Below are positions 45,270 through 54,533 of a stretch of 64,000 nt of DNA, piece after piece; the first letter of the stretch is position 1; each line of letters starts with the position of its first letter. The notes below the pieces were generated by a model, which did not search any database, was not told the DNA's origin, and worked only from the letters and a program-made list of their open reading frames with translations. Source of the DNA: Spirosoma agri (GTDB taxonomy: Bacteria; Bacteroidota; Bacteroidia; Cytophagales; Spirosomataceae); the NCBI RefSeq assembly GCF_010747415.1, contig NZ_JAAGNZ010000002.1, forward strand, positions 186,001 through 250,000. The letters are read 5' to 3'. The translations under genes were made by a program, and so were the position numbers.

Positions 45270-45698
45270 TTATCCGGTAAAGACCATAAGACAGAAGGCA
45301 CCTTCAGCAGAGGTGCCTTCTTCGTTGATTCGCCAGCCCTGTGCCAGATAAAACGCCAGAGCGTTTGTATTTTGCTGTAAACACTTCAGCCTAGCCGGTC
45401 TGCCGATGTTTGCCAAACACTGCCGAAGTAATGCGGTGCCAACGCCCTGATGCAGAAAACGTGGATCGACATAGAGATGATGAATAAAGTTATCCGGTAA
45501 CCACCACGAAATAAAGCCTATTGGTTTCCCATCAGTTATAGCAACCAGTAGCTTTTCTTCTGCCGTTGCCGAGTCGAAGTCATCCCGTTTGAACGTCGAC
45601 GCATCGAGCCAGGTGAAGGTCTGAATGCGTGATTCCAGATAAAGCTGACGCAGATCATCAAGGTACTCGGGTTGTACGGCACAAATCTGCCAGTTCAT
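45270..45698 (-). CDS. GNAT family N-acetyltransferase
   Basis: A 142-residue acetyl-CoA-dependent acyltransferase. Motif A of the GNAT fold is HLYVDPRFLHQGVGTALLRQ, with the Q-G-V-G-T acetyl-CoA phosphate loop. The C-terminal strand LKCLQQNTNALAFYLAQGWR is also typical. The acceptor is unknown. It ends 33 bases from the convergent membrane protein gene. Confidence 0.88.
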   Translation of the reverse strand: MNWQICAVQPEYLDDLRQLYLESRIQTFTWLDASTFKRDDFDSATAEEKLLVAITDGKPIGFISWWLPDNFIHHLYVDPRFLHQGVGTALLRQCLANIGRPARLKCLQQNTNALAFYLAQGWRINEEGTSAEGAFCLMVFTG

Positions 45699-45775
45699 GC
45701 GGTTGGGTCGTTCAATAGAGTCAGATAGCCGGTTTGCTCGTCAACAGGCTCTTTCCGGATGTGTCATCGAAACTT

Positions 45776-46279
45776 CTAGTCAGCTTTAGTAAACACGAAC
45801 AAGTCATTGAACACCCATTTGCCATCCTGTTTCTGGCCACGCTGAATGACTAGCTGGTCTTTTGCGCGTTTCTCGTAGATGATCCGGATTGAGCCGTCTT
45901 CTTTCTCGTACAATGCATAGTCCTTTTTGGCTTCAATAAAGGCGTACCGGTCCTGTTTGTCTTTTTCTTCCTGCCCGATCAGGCCTGGTTTGAAGTGCTT
46001 AACCAAGGCAACCGGTCCGCGCTCTGTTTGCTCAAAAATCAGCATTTCATACATCGTGACCTTATTGTCCTTCATCATTCGGATAAACCCAGTGAGGTTA
46101 TCGCCAGCGGGTGCTATCCAGACCGCATAGATCGGTCCGCCGTTGAATGTTCCCTTCCAGTGTCCTTCCAGAAAACCCATGTCGGAAAGCGTACCAGCCT
46201 TGGATGAGATTTGGGCGTACGTAGTGAGGCTCACCAGCAGGGCGAAACTATAGAGTAAAGGTAGTCTGAAGAAAAACAT
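45776..46279 (-). CDS. Secreted DUF6265-like protein
   Basis: A 167-residue exported protein; the signal peptide is FRLPLLYSFALLVSLTTYAQ. The mature part has FLEGHWKGTFNGGPIYAVWI, AGDNLTGFIRMMKDNKVTMY and a lipocalin-like pattern of strands, resembling DUF6265 proteins. Such proteins are common in Bacteroidota and of unknown role. It lies 77 bases upstream of the GNAT gene on the same strand. Confidence 0.78.
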   Translation of the reverse strand: MFFFRLPLLYSFALLVSLTTYAQISSKAGTLSDMGFLEGHWKGTFNGGPIYAVWIAPAGDNLTGFIRMMKDNKVTMYEMLIFEQTERGPVALVKHFKPGLIGQEEKDKQDRYAFIEAKKDYALYEKEDGSIRIIYEKRAKDQLVIQRGQKQDGKWVFNDLFVFTKAD

Positions 46280-46481
46280 AGGCGATGAGATTGGTTTTTT
46301 AGAGAAAGCGCATCAGCGATAATTTATACGGGTGTGACTACTTATTTCCGGTTTCCGGCTTAACATCCCTACAATAGTTTTTCAAAAAGACTGTTGAATT
46401 GTCAACAACCCGGCATGATTCATGATACAGAAATATACTTAGTATACTGATTTAGAACCAATAATTCTACCTGTAGCACCG

Positions 46482-46676
46482 ATGGGATTAGATGATAAAC
46501 AGCAGATAGCTGACGAGATACGAGCCAAAGTAATTGAACTTGACGCGTTGATTACGCAGGCTGAATCGTTAGGATTAACCGTAAAGTTATCCGGACGGAT
46601 AGTTGTTAACGGGATCTTTCGTCCAGATACGCCATTGAACGTAGATATTAATCAATATCTGACATTAAGGTATTAG
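46482..46676 (+). CDS. Small hypothetical protein (64 residues)
   Basis: A 64-residue acidic protein with an amphipathic helix (KQQIADEIRAKVIELDALIT) followed by a short beta-rich tail (LTVKLSGRIVVNGIFRPDTP). No known domain. The start ATG at 46482 has no obvious ribosome site. Its stop overlaps the stop of the convergent zinc-ribbon gene by four bases. Probably real but unproven. Confidence 0.5.
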   Translation: MGLDDKQQIADEIRAKVIELDALITQAESLGLTVKLSGRIVVNGIFRPDTPLNVDINQYLTLRY

Positions 46677-46858
46677 AGTTTTATATTCAGCGTATCCATT
46701 AGGGTAACAACCAGGTGCATACTGTCGTCGGTCACTCCCACAACTGTTCCACAGGCGGTGCACTGAATAAAGTAAAGTTGATACACGCTATTTTTGACTG
46801 GGGCTGGTTGTAGTTCGAAAGATGTGTGTTGACAACGTGGACATCTGGATTTAGCCAT
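46673..46858 (-). CDS. Small zinc-ribbon-like protein (61 residues)
   Basis: A 61-residue protein with two CxxC pairs: SRCPRCQHTSF at the N-terminus and IQCTACGTVVGV in the middle, a layout fitting a single zinc ribbon. The C-terminal helix is SMHLVVTLMDTLNIKL. Such tiny zinc ribbons often bind RNA or proteins, but no specific role is known. It is convergent with the 64-residue gene. Confidence 0.6.
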   Translation of the reverse strand: MAKSRCPRCQHTSFELQPAPVKNSVYQLYFIQCTACGTVVGVTDDSMHLVVTLMDTLNIKL

Positions 46859-47654
46859 GATTTGTGTACAGATTGAATAGACTGAGTGGTTCGAGCATGA
46901 GTTTTGGTGCGGCTAAAAAATCAGCTGATGTATGCTCTTGGTGTGTACTAACATCGCCCAATTATAGTGAAGGAAATGATAAATGAGAATTTTATATATG
47001 ACTATTATTGGGAAACGAGGCCGTCCAACCAACCGAAGTACTGAATTTTGTTAATAGTAGCAGACATATAAGTCAAATAAATATACTTTTAGGCTATAGG
47101 GTATACTATAATCAGGATCGCAATGTGACCTATTTATTTCCCTAAACTAGTAAATCTATAACGAAACTAATATTTCAACTGGAACGGCTGGTAACATAAT
47201 ATAGCTGAAGTATTTAAAATGTTTATTTAGCAGTTCAGTAAATATCAAGCGTAATGCTATACTAACAGGCCACGAAACAGGGAGCTGGTGAAAAATACGA
47301 TACTTAGTGTTTGATAAAGAGGTATTGACGTTTACTTTCTGAATTCAGAGCAGCAACAATGCTGTACGCGTTGGGGTATTGACTAAGGCCAACTGAGTTT
47401 ACTTTTTCACCCAAATGCTTATTATAAAAAAACTCTTTTGTGAAAACATAAATAAATATAAGTTTTCACAAAAGAGTTTTTAAATCGAGATTTGTATCGT
47501 TTTAGAAAACTAGATAATCAACTTGTACCGCTTGATAAAAAACAGCAATAATGGTAAGCTAACCGTTAATATCCCGCCGGAAACGACCCATATAGGTTAT
47601 AAAATTGTCCCCTTACTGTTATAAATAAGTATACTGAATTGTGTATATTGTATA
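46859..47654. other. 796-bp AT-rich region with one strong hairpin and no gene seen
   Basis: This lies between the zinc-ribbon gene and gmhA, both on the minus strand. It is much richer in A+T than its neighbours and shows no open frame with a recognisable domain. The only structure I can point to is the 20-bp inverted repeat at 47428-47481. Confidence 0.55.
47428..47481. terminator. 20-bp perfect hairpin with A and T runs
   Basis: Arms 47428-47447 and 47462-47481 (AAAAACTCTTTTGTGAAAAC and its exact complement) enclose 14 AT-rich bases. The arrangement with A and T at the ends is terminator-like in both directions. There is no gene immediately upstream on the plus strand. On the minus strand gmhA ends at 47655, 174 bases away, and could use it. 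Confidence 0.65.
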
Positions 47655-48242
47655 TTAATTGGTCTGATTGCCAATCACTTGTTTCTCGATCAGCAGGATG
47701 AACAGGTGAATTACTTTAATGTGGATTTCCTGAATCCGGTCGGCGTAACCGAAGTGGGGTACTCTGATCTCAACGTCGGCTTTACCCGCCAGTTTACCAC
47801 CGTCTTTTCCTGTCAACAAGATAACGCCCATACCCTTCTGCCGAGCGGCTTCGACAGCCTTAATGATATTGGCTGAGTTACCGCTGGTGCTAAGGCCCAG
47901 CAGAATATCGCCTTCGTTACCCAGGCCTTCGACAAAGCGTGAAAAGACGTGATCGTAGCCGTAGTCGTTACTCACACAGGAAAGATGGCTGACATCCGAT
48001 ATGGCAATGGCGGCCAGCGACCGACGATCATCGCGGTAACGTCCGGAAAGTTCTTCCGCAAAGTGCATGGCATCACAATGGGAGCCTCCATTACCGCAGG
48101 AGATGATCTTACGACCTTTTTTTAACGAATCGGCCATGAGCCGAGCCGCCTTGTCGATGGCTGTAAGATGATCCGGGTTACTCAGAAATGTATCTAAAAC
48201 CGATTGCGCTTCGGCTAGTTCGTGACGAATAATATCAAGCAT
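47655..48242 (-). CDS. gmhA: Phosphoheptose isomerase (D-sedoheptulose 7-phosphate isomerase)
   Basis: A 195-residue SIS-fold isomerase that makes D-glycero-D-manno-heptose 7-phosphate, the first step of ADP-heptose synthesis for lipopolysaccharide. Typical motifs are [20 protein letters not shown] (residues 48-67), [18 protein letters not shown] and [20 protein letters not shown], ending with [17 protein letters not shown]. Metal-binding His and Glu residues are in place. No other heptose genes are seen here. It follows the Wzi/RemB-like gene on the same strand by 112 bases. Confidence 0.92.
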   Translation of the reverse strand: MLDIIRHELAEAQSVLDTFLSNPDHLTAIDKAARLMADSLKKGRKIISCGNGGSHCDAMHFAEELSGRYRDDRRSLAAIAISDVSHLSCVSNDYGYDHVFSRFVEGLGNEGDILLGLSTSGNSANIIKAVEAARQKGMGVILLTGKDGGKLAGKADVEIRVPHFGYADRIQEIHIKVIHLFILLIEKQVIGNQTN

Positions 48243-48354
48243 TGAAAGACAGTTTTGAGCGGTTTGCTACCACCTTCGGTTGATTAGACAGCAAACAGTT
48301 GGTAAAGTTGGCTACTATACCCGAAAACTCAAAAGGTGATGGCGAATGGCTTGA

Positions 48355-50154
48355 TCAAAATACCCAGTTGCGATACGGAAGATTCCAGCGGAGCGCAAAA
48401 CTGGCCAGTTTATCCGTATAGCCGTCTGGACGATACTCGCTATCCTTGAACCGGTACAGAAAACGCCCTTCCAGAAAAATGTTGTGCCGAATCATATACG
48501 AAGCCCGAAGGTCGGCGTACGTAGTGACAGTTTTACGACCCTGCCCAATGTAGTTGCCGTCATCCTGAACACGCGTATCATAATTGAGCAAAATATTGCC
48601 ACCATAATTTCGATCAGGCGATGGGTCTGCTCCGTACGTCATAATGCCGAAAATACCGTTGCCCGACCATTTTTTATGCTGATAACGCACGATACCAAGT
48701 GCTTCAACAAAGTTAGCGCCGAGCGGATGAGCTAGTGGCTGACTATAGTGGGCGTAGTTGGCCTGACCTGCTGTTACAACCGGTGATGTCAAATGGGAAT
48801 ACGTATAAGGGCGGGCCAGATTCATTTCGGCCTGAATATCGAGATTGGGTACGTTGAAGGCATCAATGTATTTGGCCCCCACCTGAAGCGCAAACTTATT
48901 GGTCCAGTTGCCTTTGCCGGAGAGCATTTCGCTCAGTCTGAACTCATCCAGCAGAAACTGGCTGTAAACCAGGAACTGAGTCAGGAAATTGGCTTTGAAG
49001 TCGATCCCGATCATCGCATTATCGGCGCTGCCTCTGTAAGATTCGACGAAGCGGTAAAAAATTATTGGGTTGAGGTAGTTTAGATCCAACCGATCTCTGC
49101 TGAACACTTCAGCTTCGAATACACCCAGATTGATCTGGGGCGTAATGTTGATGCTGAGGTGGTGCATAGCCGCAAACTTCTGCTTGAAGAGCGTATTGGC
49201 AGCCACAACGTCCTGCGTATTTTGTAATTCGGTGAACAGGTTCGTGTATTGTATTTTTCGGCCGAGCCGGGTCGTTAGCTTTAGAAAGAGATAAGGAGCG
49301 CTATTATCTGAAAGCAGTAACGACCGAAACCCATTGCCGAAGAAATTGCGGTCATGGCCAAACTGTAAGTTGATTATTTTCAGAATGTTAAGCGTAAAAT
49401 AGCCTCGGGCCGTAATGAAGTCAGCTCCTTTAGTCCGAAACACTTTGGTAAACCCTTCGCCGGGCGCAAAACCACCACCCGCTTCCGGCGATCTATAGAG
49501 TTGACCATAATCGTTTATGTACTGAGGGTAAAGCGCCTGATTGTCCGCAAAAAATGTGTAGAAGCCTAATTTCTTCCCGATTGTTCCCCGGATCTCCAGA
49601 CCACGGGTATTCACAAAAGGGTTCCGCAGGGATTCATCCGGATTGGCTGCCTGTCCGGAAACCTGCTCACCACCAATGCCGAAATAGAAAACCGGATTTA
49701 CGTGCAAATCGAAGTCGGGCGTCTGTACACTGTAGAAATCGGCTTTTTTGTGATAAAACGGTCTGAGAAAGCCTACTTTATCGCCTAACGGTGTTTGGCT
49801 ATCGCCCGGACCGGGTGGGGGAAGCAAATGTTTCGTGAACGGATCGCGTCTGGTGGAGTCAGCCGCCTGGCGTACCCATTCCCAGCTATCATCCCGTAAG
49901 TAGTTGAAATTGAAATAATCGCTGTCAGAAAAATTTCGGCCAGGTTTAGCCAGTAGGCTGTCCGTAAGCTGAACAATACTCTGCCGGTTGTATGGTTTCA
50001 CGGAGCTATGAAACCCTTCGGCCCAGTGGCCCTGCCGAATTTCCAGCCGGTCGATCAGGTGATAATAGTCCGCATTAAGTGGTACGAATGGACTTTGGGA
50101 CCAGGCCGGAAAGGATAGTACAAAAAAAACTAAAACGTAAAAAAAACGCTGCAT
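48355..50154 (-). CDS. Capsule assembly Wzi/RemB-like outer-membrane protein
   Basis: A 599-residue exported protein (signal peptide VLVFFVLSFPAWSQ, to about residue 20), predicted as a beta-barrel. The middle carries INLQFGHDRNFFGNGFRSLL and SDNSAPYLFLKLTTRLG, which resemble the Wzi capsule-assembly family and Flavobacterium gliding protein RemB. Repeated aromatic-ended strands and the C-terminal aromatic residues (RNWVF) fit outer-membrane insertion. It probably helps place polysaccharide or motility proteins at the surface. Start chosen at ATG 50154; a longer frame begins at 50193. It runs toward gmhA. Confidence 0.78.
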   Translation of the reverse strand: MQRFFYVLVFFVLSFPAWSQSPFVPLNADYYHLIDRLEIRQGHWAEGFHSSVKPYNRQSIVQLTDSLLAKPGRNFSDSDYFNFNYLRDDSWEWVRQAADSTRRDPFTKHLLPPPGPGDSQTPLGDKVGFLRPFYHKKADFYSVQTPDFDLHVNPVFYFGIGGEQVSGQAANPDESLRNPFVNTRGLEIRGTIGKKLGFYTFFADNQALYPQYINDYGQLYRSPEAGGGFAPGEGFTKVFRTKGADFITARGYFTLNILKIINLQFGHDRNFFGNGFRSLLLSDNSAPYLFLKLTTRLGRKIQYTNLFTELQNTQDVVAANTLFKQKFAAMHHLSINITPQINLGVFEAEVFSRDRLDLNYLNPIIFYRFVESYRGSADNAMIGIDFKANFLTQFLVYSQFLLDEFRLSEMLSGKGNWTNKFALQVGAKYIDAFNVPNLDIQAEMNLARPYTYSHLTSPVVTAGQANYAHYSQPLAHPLGANFVEALGIVRYQHKKWSGNGIFGIMTYGADPSPDRNYGGNILLNYDTRVQDDGNYIGQGRKTVTTYADLRASYMIRHNIFLEGRFLYRFKDSEYRPDGYTDKLASFALRWNLPYRNWVF

Positions 50155-50284
50155 ACAAGTCACTAGATAGCTCAATCCACTCCGTTGATCCACTCGATTT
50201 GCCTTATCTGAGCGACAAATTAGGCAATTGGTTTGGATATACGCCAGTCATGCGGCTAATTTACGGGGAAAGTCTCCTTTATCT

Positions 50285-50932
50285 ATGTTTGTTTTTGCTC
50301 AACAGCCCTCGCTGGCGAACCAATTTGTGGCCGAACTTCGTGATGTCTCGATCCAGAAGGATCGCTTGCGCTTCCGTCGGAATCTCGAACGAATTGGTGA
50401 ATTGATGGCTTACGAAATATCCAAGACGCTGCCTTATCATAATGCCTCTGTGCAAACACCACTGGGTACCGCTGAGACACAACTACTTAGACAACAGCCC
50501 GTTCTGGCAACGATTTTACGGGCAGGGCTACCGTTTCATCAGGGACTGGCGAATTATTTCGATCAGGCCGAGAACGCGTTCGCGGGAGCGTACAGGGGGG
50601 TGAGCGCCAGTGATAGCGATGATTTCGAGATAACGATGGACTACATTGTTGGACCCGATTTGAGTGGTAAAACACTCATTCTTAGCGATCCAATGCTGGC
50701 AACGGGCCGTTCGCTAGAAAAAGTTTACCATGCCATGCTCCGGTACGGAATTCCGGCGCAAACGCACATTGCTGCGGTGATTGCCAGTCCGGAAGGGGTG
50801 CGTCATGTACAGCGGCAGTTACCGCAGTGCCACCTCTGGCTTGGCGCGATCGATAGCCATCTGGATGAGCACTCCTACATTGTTCCGGGGCTCGGCGATG
50901 CCGGTGATCTGGCCTATGGGGGTAAAGTGTAA
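50285..50932 (+). CDS. upp: Uracil phosphoribosyltransferase
   Basis: A 215-residue salvage enzyme that makes UMP from uracil and PRPP. The PRPP loop reads LILSDPMLATGRSLEKVYHA; RAGLPFHQGL and the C-terminal uracil-binding VPGLGDAGDLAYG are diagnostic. The family standard ATGGS appears here as ATGRS. I start at ATG 50285; the frame extends upstream to 50228. It is divergent from the Wzi/RemB-like gene, with a 130-base gap that shows a weak TTTG-N21-TAATTTAC pair. Confidence 0.93.
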   Translation: MFVFAQQPSLANQFVAELRDVSIQKDRLRFRRNLERIGELMAYEISKTLPYHNASVQTPLGTAETQLLRQQPVLATILRAGLPFHQGLANYFDQAENAFAGAYRGVSASDSDDFEITMDYIVGPDLSGKTLILSDPMLATGRSLEKVYHAMLRYGIPAQTHIAAVIASPEGVRHVQRQLPQCHLWLGAIDSHLDEHSYIVPGLGDAGDLAYGGKV

Positions 50933-50948
50933 AAATCCTCTATAACGT

Positions 50949-50998
50949 AAAGGGGATGAATGAGCTGGCTATGGTAAGTCTGCTCATTCATCCCCTTT
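50949..50998. terminator. Bidirectional terminator after upp and lolA
   Basis: Perfect 17-base arms, AAAGGGGATGAATGAGC at 50949-50965 and its complement at 50982-50998, around a 16-base loop. It lies between the convergent upp and lolA genes. Confidence 0.88.
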
Positions 50999-51018
50999 CT
51001 ATGTAGACTTGAACTACG

Positions 51019-51660
51019 CTATCGTAGGTCAACAACTTCAACGCCGGGGTACTTCGATTTATCGAAAATAAAGGCTGAATCCGGTACGTTGGCGTTCGGT
51101 GTAAACTTCGTGATATTGTACGTCGTCCGTTTGCCGTCTTTGTTAATGATCAGCCAGTTACGTACCGATTTGTCAGCCTTGTCGACTGAAATCTGAATAG
51201 TAGAAATCGGGCTCTTCTGACGATTCGGGGTCAACTCAATAACTTCCAATGACCGACCGCCCATCTTCTGTTCTTTCAAAAACTTATAATCGAACCCACG
51301 TTTGTAGATTGTATAAATCTGAGTCGGATTCAGTTCGCCATTTGCTGCGGCCTCGTAATCCTGCACGTTAACCTCGTTGGATTCCTTGATGTACGTAGAC
51401 ATCGTCTGGCCATCCGAAAAAACTTCCTGTCCGCCTAATTTTAGCCGGAATTTCGAACCTCTGACACTCAGATCGCCTTTGTAGGATTCGTTTGCCCCCG
51501 CGCCAACACTTGCATACGTGAACGCAGCCTGGTACGATTTCAGTGATTTATATTGCTTGCTCATCGCGTCCAGAATGTCTTTCGCCCGCTTATCTTTCTG
51601 AGCTAGCGTCGGGAACGACATCAGTACGGCCAGCCCTAGCATCCATGCTACTTTTTTCAT
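51019..51660 (-). CDS. lolA: Outer-membrane lipoprotein carrier protein LolA
   Basis: A 213-residue periplasmic chaperone that carries lipoproteins from the inner to the outer membrane. A signal peptide (MLGLAVLMSFPTLAQ) ends near residue 20. The LolA fold starts DILDAMSKQYKSLKSYQAAF and continues with RGSKFRLKLGGQEVFSDGQT and the late NITKFTPNANVPDSAFIFD. Length matches the family. A gene for the LolCDE transporter is not nearby. It lies 129 bases downstream of ftsK on the same strand. Confidence 0.9.
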   Translation of the reverse strand: MKKVAWMLGLAVLMSFPTLAQKDKRAKDILDAMSKQYKSLKSYQAAFTYASVGAGANESYKGDLSVRGSKFRLKLGGQEVFSDGQTMSTYIKESNEVNVQDYEAAANGELNPTQIYTIYKRGFDYKFLKEQKMGGRSLEVIELTPNRQKSPISTIQISVDKADKSVRNWLIINKDGKRTTYNITKFTPNANVPDSAFIFDKSKYPGVEVVDLR

Positions 51661-51789
51661 TTTTGTGTATTTACTCGTAAATCTCGGGTTGTAGAACGGC
51701 CTCGTTATAAAGCAGTCATCTTTTATTTAGACTAAAAAGTGAAGCAGAAAGTTTAATACCTGTATCGATTAACACGCTGACTTGTTGAG

Positions 51790-54417
51790 TTACTCACCCT
51801 TCAGGCGTTTCAGGATTTCTTCCAGCATTTGCAGATCCTGAACCAGTACGTCCCGAGCCTTACTGCCCTCGAAGGAGCCGACAATTTTAGCGGCTTCCAG
51901 TTGATCAATCAGTCGGCCCGCACGGTTGTAGCCAAGTTTAAGCTTGCGCTGAATGAGTGACGTACTGCCTTGCTGATGAATAACAATCAATCGGGCGGCT
52001 TCGTCGAACATCGGGTCACGATTGTCAAGGTCTATGTCTTTATCGTCGCTCTGACCGCCGTCGTCCCCAACAAACTCGGGCAGCACATAGGCGTCATCGT
52101 AACCGCGCTGATTGCCAACGAAATCACATAGGTCTTCGATTTCGTTCGTATCGACAAAGGGACACTGCAAGCGGATGATGTCAGAGTTCGATGATAACAG
52201 CATGTCCCCCATACCGACCAGCTGTTCAGCACCACCCGCGTCCAGGATCGTCCGTGAGTCGATTTTCGACGTTACTTTGAACGACAGACGGGCCGGGAAG
52301 TTGGCTTTGATCAAGCCAGTAATCACGTTGACCGATGGCCGTTGCGTGGCCACAACCAGGTGAATGCCAATGGCCCGCGCCAATTGCGCCAGTCGGGCAA
52401 TTGGCTGCTCTACCTCCTTACCGGCTGTCATCATCAGGTCGGCTAACTCGTCGATGATGAGAACGATATACGGCAGAAAACGGTGACCTTTATCCGGATT
52501 TAACCGACGTTTCACAAATTTGGCATTGTATTCTTTCAGGTTTCGGCAACCGGCATCTTTGAGCAAGTTGTACCGATTATCCATCTCGATACAGAGCGAA
52601 TTAAGGGTATTGACAACTTTTTTCGTATCCGTAATGATCGGCTCTTCGGCATCGGGGAGCTTCGCCAGAAAATGGCGCTCCAACTTGTTGAAAAGCGTCA
52701 ATTCCACTTTTTTGGGATCAACCAGAACGAGCTTCAGCTGAGAGGGGTGTTTCTTGTAGATCAGCGACGTCAGCAAAACATTCAACCCTACGGATTTACC
52801 CTGACCAGTAGCGCCCGCCATAAGCAAGTGCGGCATTTTGGCCAGGTCAGCCACATAGATCTCATTGGAGATGGTCTTGCCCAGTACGATCGGCAGATCG
52901 AATTTGCTGCTGCTGAACACGTCGCTCATGATCACCGAGCGCATCGACACCATTTCGCGGTTTTTGTTCGGCACCTCGATCCCTATCGTACCCATGCCCG
53001 GCATCGGCGCAATAATCCGGATACCGAGGGCGGACAGGTTGAGCGCAATGTCATCTTCCAGGCTTTTGATCTTGGAAATACGAACGCCTTTTGCCGGTAC
53101 GATCTCATAAAGCGTAACCGTTGGCCCGATCGAAGCCTGAATGGAGTCGATCTCGATGCCAAAATTGCGCAACGTACTTTCAATCTTTTCCTTGTTAGCT
53201 GTTAACTCGTCTTCGGAAACCTGCGCCTTCCGGTTGTTCTGATAATCGGTAAGCAGCTCATTGACCGGATACTGGTACTGGGGCAAGTCGAGCGTTGGAT
53301 CATAGAGACCATGTAGCGCCACCAGGTCATCTTCCTGAAACGGATCAGGCTCGAACGTGGGTGATGGTGTCGCGCTAAGTTCGCCCTGATCCGCGCCTAC
53401 CTCATCGGTGACCGACTCCCGGTTTTTTATGGTAAGGGTAACACCCGTTGGTTTAGGCATGGCTTCCTGAACGGGCGCGGGTGTTTCCGGAGCAGTGCTT
53501 TCGGTGAAGGGTTCGGGCTCAGGGGGCTTAGTAGCGACAACAGGCTCTTCGTCGGGCTCATCGGCAACGAACTCATTCGATACGGGTGCGGGCGCCTTGT
53601 CCACTAGAACCTCGTCTTCGTCTTCAAGCTCACTTTCCTCATACGATTGCAGGGTAGCATCCGGACGTTTGGACGATCCCGGTCCTGTGCTTCCGCTAAA
53701 GTCAGGGATTGAAAGAGATGGAATTTTTATGTTCCGAACGTCGAAGAAATAAATGACGAAGAAAAAGAAGATAAAGGCGATAAAGGCCAGATTCCCCCAA
53801 CCAAACAGACTGTAAAGCGATACATTAAATTCATAACCAATTCCCCCGCACCAGACACTGGACGTCTCGGCAGAATCGGTCACGAGCACGATATAACCCA
53901 GTAATAAGCTACTCCAGACCGCAAGAAAAAGTAACCCTGTCGTGGCGCGGCTCAGGGGAAGCAATTCCCGGCGGAGCGCCAGTTTGTAGCCGGCCAGAAA
54001 CATGATGATCGGTAGCGTCAACGCACCAACGCCGAACCACCGAAATACAAATACGTGGGCAATGAAAGCACCTACAAGACCGGCCCAGTTGCGGGTTTCC
54101 TGACCCGATTCCGCCAACGGCTGAGAAAAGGCTGACCCGACTACGCTTTGATCAGCTTGCCCGGTTGTTAAATAGGAGATGAAGGCGGCAAATAATCCGA
54201 CGGCTACCAGCATGAGCAAAACACCCAGGGTCAGCGTTGAGCGCTGGTCGCTAAACCACCGATCGAGCGCAGCTCCCCAATCCAGGGATGGACCCTTGTC
54301 CCGCAACTTTCCCGCTGCGCCGTTGTCACGGCCTGGGCGCGGCACAGTCTGCCTGGTACGGTCTGCTGTGGGTTGACGGACTGTATTTTGACGGGGTGAT
54401 GTTGTTGGTTGGACCAT
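51790..54417 (-). CDS. ftsK: DNA translocase FtsK/SpoIIIE
   Basis: An 875-residue septal DNA pump that segregates chromosomes during division. Four to five membrane helices lie at about residues 58-235. A Pro/Glu/Asp-rich linker follows (about 245-370). The RecA-like motor has Walker A MAGATGQGKSVGLNVL and Walker B VLIIDELADLMMTAG, with VATQRPSVNVITGLIKANFP. The C-terminal winged-helix gamma domain (GSTSLIQRKLKLGYNRAGRL) recognises oriented DNA sequences. The length is usual for the family. It starts 116 bases from pyrD. Confidence 0.96.
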   Translation of the reverse strand: MVQPTTSPRQNTVRQPTADRTRQTVPRPGRDNGAAGKLRDKGPSLDWGAALDRWFSDQRSTLTLGVLLMLVAVGLFAAFISYLTTGQADQSVVGSAFSQPLAESGQETRNWAGLVGAFIAHVFVFRWFGVGALTLPIIMFLAGYKLALRRELLPLSRATTGLLFLAVWSSLLLGYIVLVTDSAETSSVWCGGIGYEFNVSLYSLFGWGNLAFIAFIFFFFVIYFFDVRNIKIPSLSIPDFSGSTGPGSSKRPDATLQSYEESELEDEDEVLVDKAPAPVSNEFVADEPDEEPVVATKPPEPEPFTESTAPETPAPVQEAMPKPTGVTLTIKNRESVTDEVGADQGELSATPSPTFEPDPFQEDDLVALHGLYDPTLDLPQYQYPVNELLTDYQNNRKAQVSEDELTANKEKIESTLRNFGIEIDSIQASIGPTVTLYEIVPAKGVRISKIKSLEDDIALNLSALGIRIIAPMPGMGTIGIEVPNKNREMVSMRSVIMSDVFSSSKFDLPIVLGKTISNEIYVADLAKMPHLLMAGATGQGKSVGLNVLLTSLIYKKHPSQLKLVLVDPKKVELTLFNKLERHFLAKLPDAEEPIITDTKKVVNTLNSLCIEMDNRYNLLKDAGCRNLKEYNAKFVKRRLNPDKGHRFLPYIVLIIDELADLMMTAGKEVEQPIARLAQLARAIGIHLVVATQRPSVNVITGLIKANFPARLSFKVTSKIDSRTILDAGGAEQLVGMGDMLLSSNSDIIRLQCPFVDTNEIEDLCDFVGNQRGYDDAYVLPEFVGDDGGQSDDKDIDLDNRDPMFDEAARLIVIHQQGSTSLIQRKLKLGYNRAGRLIDQLEAAKIVGSFEGSKARDVLVQDLQMLEEILKRLKGE

Positions 54418-54533
54418 TCGTTGGAGTAAAGCTTAGCGGCAGTGGTAAATTTCCCATTTTTTGGCGAAAAGTTGCGTATTTGCTCGCGGAATTAGGGGAA
54501 AATGTAGGAACGGTCCTAAACCATGTCTTGCGG

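Noticed and set aside
52672..53205. 177-codon plus-strand frame opposite ftsK
   Set aside because: Antisense to highly conserved ftsK motor sequence, with no domain of its own.
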